Assembly: GCA_045542595.1 (NCBI GenBank)
Contig: JAZQLI010000041.1
Span: forward strand, 53,143-117,142
Direction of reading: 5' to 3'
Source: Scatosoma sp045542595
Lineage (GTDB): Bacteria; Bacillota; Clostridia; Christensenellales; Borkfalkiaceae
DNA: 64,000 bases
Shown: positions 33,122-41,122 of the stretch, piece by piece
Position numbering within the stretch: the stretch's first letter is position 1
Layout: every line of letters begins with the position of its first letter
Made by a program: the position numbers and the translations under genes
Notes under the pieces: model-generated
What the model was told of the DNA's origin: nothing
The model's input: only the letters and a program-made list of their open reading frames with translations
The model's database searches: none

Positions 33122-34240
33122 ATAAGTTATCAAGTCATTAGAGTAGAAAAATTTAGTAAAGGTTCACTCGGTAAAATCGGAGGCGAAACGGAACGGACAA
33201 GCCGTCATCACCGTAACGAAGATATCGACGACACGCGAACGCCACTTAACTACTATTACAAAAAATCGGACGGTGGACTTATCTCTCAATGGAAATCTAT
33301 CGTCGAAACCACCCACGCCACGTTCAAGGAAACGAAAAAGTCCGTTGCCTTTGAGGGAATCATTATCACGTCGGATAAATCTTTCTTTGAAAAGCTCGGC
33401 TATATACAAGGTCAACCGCCGCCACAAAAGGTGATTGACTTTTTTAACCGTAGTTATCAGTTCGTTTTACGTCAAATCGGTTATCACGGCACGGACGAAA
33501 ACATTTTATCCGCCGTCGTGCATTTAGATGAAACCACGCCACACTTACAATTATATTACATACCGCTCGTTGATACGGGCAAGAAAAAGGTTTACGCAAA
33601 AGACGAGAACGGGAAAGTTGTACGCAATGAAAAAGGCTCTCCTATTCAAGCGAAAGACTGCCACGGAAAATCCATATACGAAGAAGTAAAACTCTCCCAC
33701 CCAAAAGTTTGCAGTTCGGACTTTTGGGAACAGCGCGGCGGACAATTATCGTTTGGAAACTTACAAGACGAGTTTTACGAACAGGTTTCTATCCGCTATG
33801 GATTAGAACGCGGCGAAGTCGGTAGTAATAAAAAGCACACTACCAAATACGAATGGGAAAAGCAACGGCAAGAAAAAGAATTACAAACCTTACAAGAAGA
33901 AATTAAGCCGATGCAAGAATACTTACGCGCTTTCCAAGATGCGATAGACGGCAAGAAGCCCTTTTCAAAAGCCGAACTTCGTAAACAAATCGTCGGGCTT
34001 ATTGCAAGTTATAAACAACTCGAAAAAGAAAAGTCTATCAAGGACAAAGACAGCGATTTTCTTTTTAGTGAACTTCGTAAACTTGAAAAGAAAATCCCTG
34101 AACTTGAACGATACAAAGAATACGTCGACTTTATCCGCACGCACGCGCCTGACAAACTCACCGAAGCGAAACGGACAGCAACTGAACGCGCCCACGCGCC
34201 TAAACCGCCGAAAAATAAAAATTATCAATGGACAAAATAG
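33122..34240 (+). CDS. MobV-family relaxase (Mob/Pre), apparent AUA start
   Basis: The 372-aa protein nicks oriT to start mobilization. The N-terminus SYQVIRVEKFSKGSLGKI matches the MSYxVxRxxK start of Mob/Pre proteins, and VHLDETTPHLQLYYIPL (~135) is the HxDE-x-TPH motif III. A coiled-coil-prone region (~235-345) follows. AGGAGG lies 8 nt upstream, but the codon where family members have ATG is ATA (33122-33124); ATT precedes it and no in-frame ATG is available. The frame is otherwise open. Translation from AUA would be weak, so the gene may be silenced by one mutation. Confidence 0.8.
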   Translation: MSYQVIRVEKFSKGSLGKIGGETERTSRHHRNEDIDDTRTPLNYYYKKSDGGLISQWKSIVETTHATFKETKKSVAFEGIIITSDKSFFEKLGYIQGQPPPQKVIDFFNRSYQFVLRQIGYHGTDENILSAVVHLDETTPHLQLYYIPLVDTGKKKVYAKDENGKVVRNEKGSPIQAKDCHGKSIYEEVKLSHPKVCSSDFWEQRGGQLSFGNLQDEFYEQVSIRYGLERGEVGSNKKHTTKYEWEKQRQEKELQTLQEEIKPMQEYLRAFQDAIDGKKPFSKAELRKQIVGLIASYKQLEKEKSIKDKDSDFLFSELRKLEKKIPELERYKEYVDFIRTHAPDKLTEAKRTATERAHAPKPPKNKNYQWTK

Positions 34241-34328
34241 AAAACAACCAAAAAACATTTGCAATTTACGAAAATTTATGGTAGGATACAACACAAGTCG
34301 CCAAGAAAATTTTCAATAAAGGAGGACA

Positions 34329-35579
34329 ATGAATCAAGAATTATTAAAAGAAATAGCAGGATATATCAAAGAAATGGCAACCACACCCACCGCCGATGAA
34401 GATATTTTGACGGTTCTAAAAATGGCAAACAGCTTTATTACCGAAGAAACTATTCAAAATCTTATCGACGCGGGCGAACTCAAACTCGAAGAAGAAAACA
34501 GTCAAGCGGAATCTCTCGGCTCGGAAATTATTACGTTTACGAAAGGAGAAATTACCAAAATGGACAAAACTTTTAAGAAACACTTTATACTCAACGGCTA
34601 CATAGCCCACGTAACCAAACGGCAAAGCGGTAAGAAAGGCTTTTACTATCAAATCCGCTATCGGCGGAACGGCTACAACGTAGAAGCGTCGTCCGTCAAT
34701 TTACAAGAAGCTAAACGCAAATTCTTGGAAAAGACAAAGCCCGAAAACATCGGCAAATATCTCGTCAAAAAAATGAAGTCGGGTTTTAATCTTTTAGAAG
34801 AAATCTTTGAAGAATGGCACGCCTATAAAAAAGGCACGGTGGTTGATAAGGAACATTTGCGCTTTAAGGTGAACTTTATGGCTTTGCCCGAAGAACTTCG
34901 TCAAAAGCCGATAACGCAAATTCGCACGGTTGATATCGACGCGGTTATGAAAGACGTTAAACCGCGTAAATACGAAGAACTCCGTACCCTTTTCAACGGT
35001 ATCTTCAAGTACGCGGTGGCAAGCGGAATCATACAACACAATCCCGTCGCTTTAATCAAGTTTAAGCGTGCCGAAAGGCAAACGCGCGACGCTTTACCCA
35101 AAAACGAGATTATTTCTTTTTTAGAGCGCATAAAACAGCCTAAATACGACGAAATCCGCCAAGCGATGTATTTGCTTTACTTCTTTGGGCTTCGCCCTTG
35201 TGAAGTTGATAACGACGCGCACAAAGAAGGAAACTTCCTTATTGCTCGTAACCGCAAACGCAAGAATGGAAAAATCGAATATAAGAAAATCCCCATACCT
35301 ACGCAGGCACAGGGATTGATTGACTGGAATAAGCCTTTGACATTCCAAACACAAAGCAAGTACGCGCAAGACGAGCTTATTAAAGATTTGCTCGGTGGCA
35401 AGACGGGATATTACTTACGACATACCTTTTCTACCGTTTGTCAACAGTACGTTCGTCCTGATATCGTCGATATTTGGATGGGCGATTCGCCGCAACGGCT
35501 CGTTGGAAAGGTCTATACGCATTTCCCTGACGAATTTATGTGCGAGCAAATGCAAAAGGTACAATTCCCGTTGCCGTAA
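34329..35579 (+). CDS. Tyrosine integrase of the tRNA-Tyr element
   Basis: The 416-aa integrase ends ~130 bp from tRNA-Tyr, its likely target. Residues 1-75 are an acidic helical extension; residues 85-130 (GKKGFYYQIRYRRNGY) form the arm-binding domain. The catalytic Arg is in FFGLRPCEVD and the Lys near RKRKNGKIEYKK. The second box reads YYLRHTF, with Tyr for the usual first His; the third reads MGDSPQRL, with Asp for His; the nucleophile is in KVYTHFP. Box variation of this kind is tolerated in some integrases, so activity remains plausible. AAAGGAGG precedes the ATG. Confidence 0.9.
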   Translation: MNQELLKEIAGYIKEMATTPTADEDILTVLKMANSFITEETIQNLIDAGELKLEEENSQAESLGSEIITFTKGEITKMDKTFKKHFILNGYIAHVTKRQSGKKGFYYQIRYRRNGYNVEASSVNLQEAKRKFLEKTKPENIGKYLVKKMKSGFNLLEEIFEEWHAYKKGTVVDKEHLRFKVNFMALPEELRQKPITQIRTVDIDAVMKDVKPRKYEELRTLFNGIFKYAVASGIIQHNPVALIKFKRAERQTRDALPKNEIISFLERIKQPKYDEIRQAMYLLYFFGLRPCEVDNDAHKEGNFLIARNRKRKNGKIEYKKIPIPTQAQGLIDWNKPLTFQTQSKYAQDELIKDLLGGKTGYYLRHTFSTVCQQYVRPDIVDIWMGDSPQRLVGKVYTHFPDEFMCEQMQKVQFPLP

Positions 35580-35660
35580 AAAGACGATTTACAACCCAAA
35601 TTACAACCCAAAGGTTAAGTTTATCGCAAAATCGAGTGAATATTTATACAAAAATGCAAA

Positions 35661-35706
35661 GAAAAACACGACTTTATGCGTTAATTTCTGCATAAAAGTC
35701 GTGTTT
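35661..35706 (+). terminator. Hairpin terminator between integrase and tRNA-Tyr
   Basis: AAAACACGACTTTATGC pairs with GCATAAAAGTCGTGTTTT across a ~10-nt loop, with A/T runs on both sides; it could stop transcripts from either direction. The ACAACCCA direct repeats between it and the integrase stop (35590-35610) are possible arm sites. Confidence 0.75.
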
Positions 35707-35791
35707 TGGTGGGCAGAGGTGGATTCGAACCACCGAAGTCGAAGACGTCAGATTTACAGTCTGATCCATTTGGCCGCTCTGGAATCTGCCC
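35707..35791 (-). tRNA. tRNA-Tyr (GTA), integration target
   Basis: 85-nt type II tRNA with a long variable arm, acceptor stem GGGCAGA/TCTGCCC, anticodon GTA and encoded CCA. Its 3' 25 bp recur at 20415-20439 and 11413-11437, which identifies it as the attachment site used by the elements to its left. Confidence 0.96.
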
Positions 35792-35811
35792 ATATTTAAT
35801 TGAATTTGTTG

Positions 35812-35887
35812 TGGAGCCGGTGATTGGACTCGAACCCACAACCTGCTGATTACAAATCAGCTGCTCTGCCAATTGAGCTACACCGGC
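35812..35887 (-). tRNA. tRNA-Thr (TGT)
   Basis: Complete cloverleaf with acceptor GCCGGTG/CACCGGC, anticodon TGT and encoded CCA. Co-transcribed with the neighbouring tRNAs. Confidence 0.96.
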
Positions 35888-35980
35888 AAATGGTGCACCT
35901 TGGAGTATCTACTTCGGCATTCAGCATTACCCCAACACATTACCAAAAACGATAAATCTAAAAGGATTTCACCTTTTTGG

Positions 35981-36056
35981 TGGTGCCTTGGGGCGGAATC
36001 GAACCACCGACAGGCAGATTTTCAGTCTGCTGCTCTACCGACTGAGCTACCAAGGC
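35981..36056 (-). tRNA. tRNA-Phe (GAA)
   Basis: 76-nt cloverleaf with acceptor GCCTTGG/CCAAGGC, anticodon GAA and encoded CCA. Confidence 0.96.
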
Positions 36057-36061
36057 ATTTT

Positions 36062-36138
36062 TGGCGACCCAAAACGGGCTCGAACCGTCGACCTCCAGCG
36101 TGACAGGCTGGCGCTCTAACCAACTGAGCTATTGGGCC
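36062..36138 (-). tRNA. tRNA-Asp (GTC)
   Basis: Complete cloverleaf with anticodon GTC in the loop CTGTCAC and encoded CCA. First gene of the tRNA operon. Confidence 0.95.
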
Positions 36139-36171
36139 ACAACCAAAGATGCACTCAAACAGTGCTTGTAT

Positions 36172-36200
36172 ATAATAATCTATTTCAAGATTTTTGTCAA
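36172..36200 (-). promoter_or_regulatory. Promoter of the tRNA operon
   Basis: TTGACA (36195-36200), 17 bp, TATTAT (36172-36177), about 35 bp upstream of tRNA-Asp. Confidence 0.82.
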
Positions 36201-36279
36201 GCGTTTTTTTCCTGATTTTCAGCAATTTTATAAAAAATTTTAAACTTTTTTCTATCGTATAATTTTTTTAAAAAAATAC

Positions 36280-36312
36280 GGGGCAAAAATATGTTCAACG
36301 CATACCTGCCCC
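36280..36312 (-). terminator. Terminator of the serine dehydratase gene
   Basis: GGGGCA pairs with TGCCCC, with inner CATA/TATG pairing, followed on the minus strand by TATTTTTTT. Confidence 0.65.
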
Positions 36313-36319
36313 TATCCTT

Positions 36320-37510
36320 TTATTTTTGATACAACTTTGCCAAGCCGCCTTCTGCCGTTTCTTTATAGCTACGTTTTAAATCTTTCCCCGTTTCGTACAT
36401 TGTTTTGATAACCAAATCAAACGATATCTTTCGGCTATCCGAAAGAAAGTATGCTAGCGACGACGCATTGATGGCTCGCATTGCCGCCACTGCGTTTCTT
36501 TCGATACAAGGAATTTGTACCAAGCCGCAAATAGGGTCGCACGTGAGCCCCAAATGATGCTCCATTGCCACTTCCGCTGCGTACTCAATTTGCCCTAAAG
36601 TTAGCCCACGTAATTCACTCAAAGCCGCTGTTGCCATACAGCACGCACTACCGATTTCCGCTTGACAACCGCATTCCGCACCCGAAATAGACGCATTCGT
36701 TTTAATTAAATTTCCTATGAGTCCTGCCGTCGCAAGCGCGTTGATAATTTGTTCGTCCGTGTACCCCATACGTTCTTGTGCATACTTTAATACGGCAGGA
36801 AGTACGCCACACGCGCCGCAAGTAGGAGCGGTTACAATCGTGCCGCCTGATGCATTCTCTTCTCCAACGGCAAACGCATACGCGCACACCAAACGGTTTT
36901 CCCGCGTTTCCGCACTCTCGTCAGGCGCAAGACCGTCATACAAAATCTTTGCGCGTCGTTCTACGTCTAATCCGCCCGGAAGTGTGCCTTTTTTGCTAAT
37001 TCCGCGCGCAATCGCGTGTTTCATCGTCAACCAAACTTCCGCCAAAAAACGACGGATTTCTTCTCCTTCACAAGCATATACGTAATCGTATAAACGCATT
37101 CCGTTTTCCTTGCAATAACGGCGAATATCCGAAAGAGTATTTAAGGCATACAATTCCGCTCCTTCGCTATCCGCCCTACCTTCTATACGAATAGCACCGC
37201 CGCCTACACTGTATACGCGCATATAAGCGATTTCTTCACCACCGATAAACGCCGTTAAATCCATAGTATTAGGATGCGGCGTAGGCGTTTGCGTATCAAA
37301 CTGAATATCCACGTTTTTTAAAACGTCGGCAATGATTCGGTTTGTACCGTGTCCTTCTCCCGTTTTCGCTAACGAACCGTATAAAACCACCTCAAATGCG
37401 TCCGCGTTTTTATTTTCGTTTAAAAACAGTTTACACGCATTTTCAGGGCCTATGGTATGGGACGACGACGGTCCGGAACCGATTCGGTATAATTCTTTTA
37501 AAGATTTCAT
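36320..37510 (-). CDS. sdaA: L-serine dehydratase, iron-sulfur-dependent, single chain
   Basis: The enzyme converts L-serine to pyruvate and ammonia. The 396-aa protein fuses the beta-type N-terminus (IGSGPSSSHTIGP, ~9-21) with the alpha-type catalytic domain, which has TAPTCGACGVLPAVL, SGAECGCQAEIGSACCMA and a third cluster Cys in TCDPICGLVQIPCIERNA: the [4Fe-4S] ligands of the family. The start at 37510 follows AAAGGTG by 6 nt; an upstream in-frame GTG is less likely. The promoter overlaps a perfect palindrome, suggesting repression. Confidence 0.93.
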   Translation of the reverse strand: MKSLKELYRIGSGPSSSHTIGPENACKLFLNENKNADAFEVVLYGSLAKTGEGHGTNRIIADVLKNVDIQFDTQTPTPHPNTMDLTAFIGGEEIAYMRVYSVGGGAIRIEGRADSEGAELYALNTLSDIRRYCKENGMRLYDYVYACEGEEIRRFLAEVWLTMKHAIARGISKKGTLPGGLDVERRAKILYDGLAPDESAETRENRLVCAYAFAVGEENASGGTIVTAPTCGACGVLPAVLKYAQERMGYTDEQIINALATAGLIGNLIKTNASISGAECGCQAEIGSACCMATAALSELRGLTLGQIEYAAEVAMEHHLGLTCDPICGLVQIPCIERNAVAAMRAINASSLAYFLSDSRKISFDLVIKTMYETGKDLKRSYKETAEGGLAKLYQK

Positions 37511-37529
37511 ATCATTCACCTTTTATATC

Positions 37530-37558
37530 ATTATAACACACTTTACAAACTTTGTAAA
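37530..37558 (-). promoter_or_regulatory. sdaA promoter with palindromic operator
   Basis: TTTACA (37553-37558), 17 bp, TATAAT (37530-37535). The palindrome TTTACAAACTTTGTAAA (37542-37558) covers the -35 box, a usual place for a repressor site. Confidence 0.72.
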
Positions 37559-37580
37559 ATAAAAACGCCGAGTGCGCGAA

Positions 37581-37609
37581 AAGAGCAACGGAATTTTTCC
37601 GTTGCTCTT
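37581..37609 (-). terminator. Terminator of the LRR lipoprotein gene
   Basis: A 13-bp perfect stem (AAGAGCAACGGAA with TTCCGTTGCTCTT) and a 3-nt loop directly after the stop codon. Confidence 0.8.
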
Positions 37610-37624
37610 GCTATTTGCAGATTT

Positions 37625-40393
37625 TTATATTGGATGATAGTGATAAGTTGCCGATTTAATAACGTCGTTACCCTTACCTATATTAAGAGTAAGGATGTTA
37701 TCAGCCCTATAATACACGTGTTTTAGGTTTGGACATTGACTAAACGCGTAATTTTCGATCGTCTTTAAGCCACTGCCTATCGTTATGCTTTTCAACGAAC
37801 TGCAATTATAAAACGCGTGGGTTCCGATAGAGATTAAGCTTTCGGGCAACACTATGTTCGTTAAGCTATTGCAATAATCAAAAGCAAACTCTCCGATAGT
37901 AGTTATGCTGTTGCCAAGCATTACGTCTGTTAAGCTCTTGCAATCATAGAACGCCCACTTGCCGATAGAAGTTACGCCGTTTCCAATCGTTACGCTTTCC
38001 AAATGCCTACATTCATAGAACGTCTTTTCGCCGAGAGAAGTTACACTATCGGGAATAGTTATGCTCGTTAAGTTTTGGCAATAACTAAACGCTCTCGCGC
38101 CAATCGAAGTTGCACCGTCGGGAATGGTTATACTCGATAAGCCTTGGCATTGGGAAAACGCCGCCACGCCAATTGAAGTTACGCTAGCGGGAATTTCTAT
38201 TCTCCTTAACCCACAAGCAAGGAACGCCCCATCCCCAATCGAAGTTACACTAGCGGGAATTTCTATGCTCGTTAAACTCTCACAACATCTGAACGCCGAA
38301 TCCCCAATCGAAATTACACTGTCGGGAATGGTTATGCTCGTTAATTTATAGTAATCCTCAAACGTGCTTGCGCCGATAGAATCTCCCGAAGTAAGAACGA
38401 CCGTTTGTAAAGTCTTTGTCGGAATATGAGCGATTGCCGTCATAGGAAGTGTAACGCTCGTTAAACTCGTACAACCCGTGAACGCATTCTCGCCAATACT
38501 CGTTACCGTGTTGGGAATTGTAAGACTTTCTAACTTCTCATTATTTTCGAAAGCAGAATTACCAATCGAAGTTATGCTATTGGGAATGGCTATATTCGTC
38601 AACGCCTTACAACCATAGAAGGTTTTTTCTCCAATCGAAGTTATGCTATTGGGGAATTTTATGCTCTCCAATCTACTGCAACCCATAAACGCTTCCGTAC
38701 CAATCGAAGTTACACTGTTGGGAATTTCTATGCTTCTTAAGCTGCAATAATAGAAGGCTCTGTTGCCGATCGAAGTTACACTCTCGGGAATTACGATGCT
38801 CGCTAAGCCCCAACCACTAAACGCCTCGTCGTGGATAGAATCCCCTGAAGTAAGAATAACTGTTGCCGCATTCGTTATGTAATCGATTGCCCACGTTGGC
38901 ATTGTAACACTCGCTAAAACGCAACCATAAAACGCGTCTTCTCCAATCGACGTTACGCTTTCGGAAATGGTTACGCTCGTTAAGTTGCAATCCCAGAACG
39001 CCCGATCTCCAATCGAAGTTAGCGTGTCGGGAAGCGTTATGCTCGTTAAGCCACTGCAATCCTGAAACGCAGCATAAGGAATCGATGTTACGCTCTCGGG
39101 GATTACGATGCCCTGCAAGCTTTTACAACTTATAAACGCACAATCACCAATAGTAGTTACGCCGTTGGGAAGCGTTATGTCCGTTAAGCGACTGCAATAA
39201 GAAAATGCATACTCTCCGATCGTTGTTAAGTCGTTTCCTATCGTTGCGCTCGTTAAGCTTGCGCAAAGACGAAAGGCCTCTTTTCCAATAGACACTACAC
39301 CGTTCCCAATCGTAACACTCGTTAAACCCGTGCACGCATTGAAGGCGCTTTCGCCAATCGTCGTTACGGCGTTCAAGGCGGAAGTTTCGACGTTGCCAAT
39401 CTTCACGCTCGTCAAACCTTCGCACTCCTTAAAGGCATAATCACCGATAGACGTTACGCTTTCGGGTATCACTATGCTTGTTAATCGCGTACATTTATAG
39501 AACGCGCCATTACCAATCGTCGTTACGCTATCGCCTATCGTTACTTCCGTTAACGACCAACAATCAGAAAATGCAGAATTTCCGATAGAAACTACACTGT
39601 CGGGTATCACGATACTTTTTAAATCGTTGCAATAATAAAACGCAGAATTTCCGATAGAAACTACACTGTCGGGAATGGTTATATTCGTCAATTTTTCGCA
39701 CTGAACGAAAGCACCACTGCCAATCGTAGTTACGCCACTTCCCATCGTTACGCTCGTTAAACTTTTGCAACGGTCGAACGCATTTGCGCCGATCGTCGTT
39801 ACACTGTCGGGAATGGTTATGCTCGTTAATTTATCGCATAAATAGAACGCCTTTTCCCCGATCGTAGTCAACCCATTGCCAAGCGTAACGCTTTCAAGTT
39901 GAATACAGTCGTAAAAAGCACTCTCGCCAATCGTCGTTACGCCGTCGCCAATCGTTACGCACTTTAAGTGATGACAACGACTGAACGCCTTTTCTGCAAT
40001 AGAAGTTACGCTATCAGGTATCTTTATGCTCACAAAATCTTCTGTACTGAACGCCTCTGCGCCGATAGCCGTTACTGCCTTTCCATTATACGTAGGCGGA
40101 ATGATTATCTGCCCACCGCAAGAGCCTTGCCCTGTAACGGCATACGTATCGTTTTCAAGCAACGTATACTCCAACCCCTCCGAGTATTGTTCCCCTTCTT
40201 CGCTCGAACTGTTTCCTGAATTTGAACTGTTTTCTTGGTTGGTGGACGAACTTGAACTTGAAGTTTGCTCTGTGCTTGAACCTTGTCCCGTGCTTGAAGA
40301 GCTTGCACTCTCGTCGCTACACGCGGTAAATCCAAGCGTAAGCGTGCAACAAGCAAGAAGCGATGCTAAAAGTGTCCACAGTTTCTTTTTCAT
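37625..40393 (-). CDS. BspA-like leucine-rich-repeat lipoprotein
   Basis: This is a 922-aa surface protein. It starts with a lipoprotein signal: MKKKLWTLL, a hydrophobic core and lipobox LGFTAC (Cys ~25). A Ser/Thr/Glu-rich linker to ~residue 75 probably spans the cell wall. The rest is about 33 repeats of 23 residues with the pattern TSIGxxAFxxCxxLTSIxIPxSV (LRR_5/TpLRR type). Two repeats are altered by short insertions of the type xxTxVLTSGDSI. Proteins of this type bind host or bacterial surface ligands. Repeat identity at the DNA level makes recombination and length variation likely. Confidence 0.93.
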   Translation of the reverse strand: MKKKLWTLLASLLACCTLTLGFTACSDESASSSSTGQGSSTEQTSSSSSSTNQENSSNSGNSSSEEGEQYSEGLEYTLLENDTYAVTGQGSCGGQIIIPPTYNGKAVTAIGAEAFSTEDFVSIKIPDSVTSIAEKAFSRCHHLKCVTIGDGVTTIGESAFYDCIQLESVTLGNGLTTIGEKAFYLCDKLTSITIPDSVTTIGANAFDRCKSLTSVTMGSGVTTIGSGAFVQCEKLTNITIPDSVVSIGNSAFYYCNDLKSIVIPDSVVSIGNSAFSDCWSLTEVTIGDSVTTIGNGAFYKCTRLTSIVIPESVTSIGDYAFKECEGLTSVKIGNVETSALNAVTTIGESAFNACTGLTSVTIGNGVVSIGKEAFRLCASLTSATIGNDLTTIGEYAFSYCSRLTDITLPNGVTTIGDCAFISCKSLQGIVIPESVTSIPYAAFQDCSGLTSITLPDTLTSIGDRAFWDCNLTSVTISESVTSIGEDAFYGCVLASVTMPTWAIDYITNAATVILTSGDSIHDEAFSGWGLASIVIPESVTSIGNRAFYYCSLRSIEIPNSVTSIGTEAFMGCSRLESIKFPNSITSIGEKTFYGCKALTNIAIPNSITSIGNSAFENNEKLESLTIPNTVTSIGENAFTGCTSLTSVTLPMTAIAHIPTKTLQTVVLTSGDSIGASTFEDYYKLTSITIPDSVISIGDSAFRCCESLTSIEIPASVTSIGDGAFLACGLRRIEIPASVTSIGVAAFSQCQGLSSITIPDGATSIGARAFSYCQNLTSITIPDSVTSLGEKTFYECRHLESVTIGNGVTSIGKWAFYDCKSLTDVMLGNSITTIGEFAFDYCNSLTNIVLPESLISIGTHAFYNCSSLKSITIGSGLKTIENYAFSQCPNLKHVYYRADNILTLNIGKGNDVIKSATYHYHPI

Positions 40394-40439
40394 AAAAAAC
40401 TCTCCCTATATTTTATTATAAAATGCGTTTTGTATATTC

Positions 40440-40468
40440 ATTATAGCACATATGAAATTATTTATCAA
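40440..40468 (-). promoter_or_regulatory. Promoter of the LRR lipoprotein gene
   Basis: TTGATA (40463-40468), 17 bp, TATAAT (40440-40445), giving a leader of about 40 nt. Confidence 0.75.
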
Positions 40469-40472
40469 CCGA

Positions 40473-40547
40473 TTAAACCAATCCTATAATATCTTTTTCC
40501 GCTGCGTCACCACGACGTTCCTCGAAAAGATAAACTCTCGTATAACC
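40473..40547 (-). pseudogene. Relic of an rplQ (L17) 3' end
   Basis: On the minus strand this encodes GYTRVYLFEERRGDAAEKDI followed by IGLV and a stop. The intact L17 ends GYTRIYHLGERRGDAAEKAI then IELV. A stop codon (TAA) lies just upstream in frame, so only the C-terminal 24 codons remain. The DNA matches 41126-41200 closely, so it is a local duplication of the 3' end of the ribosomal cluster. Confidence 0.8.
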
Positions 40548-40690
40548 GCTTTATACGTTGTAAATGTTCCGCCGTATATTTTATTTGTATTTTGCCGTTT
40601 TTTAAAAAGAGTTTATCCACCGTGTTATGCGCTACAAACAAAGTTTTGCACATTTGTCGATTTGTTCATATATACAACGATACGGTTTAT

Positions 40691-40725
40691 AAAAAAGACT
40701 TGCCGATTTTATTCGACAAGCCCTT
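40691..40725 (-). terminator. Terminator of the small membrane protein gene
   Basis: CTTGTCGA pairs with TCGGCAAG, followed on the minus strand by TTTTTT. Confidence 0.75.
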
Positions 40726-40729
40726 TTTG

Positions 40730-40996
40730 TTAATGATTTTTATGATAGAGAACTATTCCTGCAACGATTTGCGCTAACGAAATAACGATTGCCGCCCCAA
40801 GCGGTGCTATCCCCCACAAATTACCTTCGGTAATCCAAGCAATACCCCATATCACCAAAGCAAACACGCCTACGAGCATTAAAATGGCAAGTACCGTTGC
40901 AACCGTTTTCATTTTTTTACCTACGTATTTTTCAGGAACGATAAGCATCATCAATTCCATATAAATTTCCAAAAGAATTTCTATGACTATATCCAT
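40730..40996 (-). CDS. Small membrane protein (88 aa)
   Basis: I do not recognise the family. An N-terminal amphipathic stretch precedes two predicted membrane helices (~30-53, VATVLAILMLVGVFALVIWG, and ~61-83, GIAPLGAAIVISLAQIVAG), linked by a short loop. The gene has a good promoter and its own terminator, so it is a monocistronic unit at the end of the ribosomal cluster. Confidence 0.7.
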   Translation of the reverse strand: MDIVIEILLEIYMELMMLIVPEKYVGKKMKTVATVLAILMLVGVFALVIWGIAWITEGNLWGIAPLGAAIVISLAQIVAGIVLYHKNH

Positions 40997-41025
40997 TTTG
41001 TTTTTTCCTTTTTCTTTGTTGTTTT

Positions 41026-41054
41026 AGTATATCACAAAAACACGCGTTTGTCAA
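41026..41054 (-). promoter_or_regulatory. Promoter of the small membrane protein gene
   Basis: TTGACA (41049-41054), 17 bp, TATACT (41026-41031). Confidence 0.82.
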
Positions 41055-41065
41055 TAACGGAATAT

Positions 41066-41096
41066 AAAAACTACCCGTGGAAATGTTCCACGGGTA
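41066..41096 (-). terminator. Terminator of the ribosomal protein cluster
   Basis: An 11-bp perfect stem TACCCGTGGAA/TTCCACGGGTA with a 3-nt loop, followed by GTTTTTAT on the minus strand. Confidence 0.88.
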
Positions 41097-41122
41097 ATGT
41101 TTCATAATCTTTTACGGAAAAA

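Larger units (their letters stand above)
20415..35731. mobile_element. Integrative and mobilizable element inserted at tRNA-Tyr
   Basis: About 15.3 kb between direct repeats of the tRNA-Tyr 3' end. The integrase abuts the intact tRNA gene, with a MobV-type relaxase and candidate oriT region next to it. There is no type IV secretion machinery, so transfer would need a helper. The cargo is a WYL-controlled set of DNA-processing genes on the opposite strand. Confidence 0.85.

Noticed and set aside
35873..36243. Short frames across the tRNA genes
   Set aside because: Produced by tRNA sequence; no coding features.
37625..40393. Regular DNA repeats considered as a CRISPR array
   Set aside because: The ~69-bp period is an in-frame 23-residue LRR unit; there are no spacers of constant length and no cas genes.
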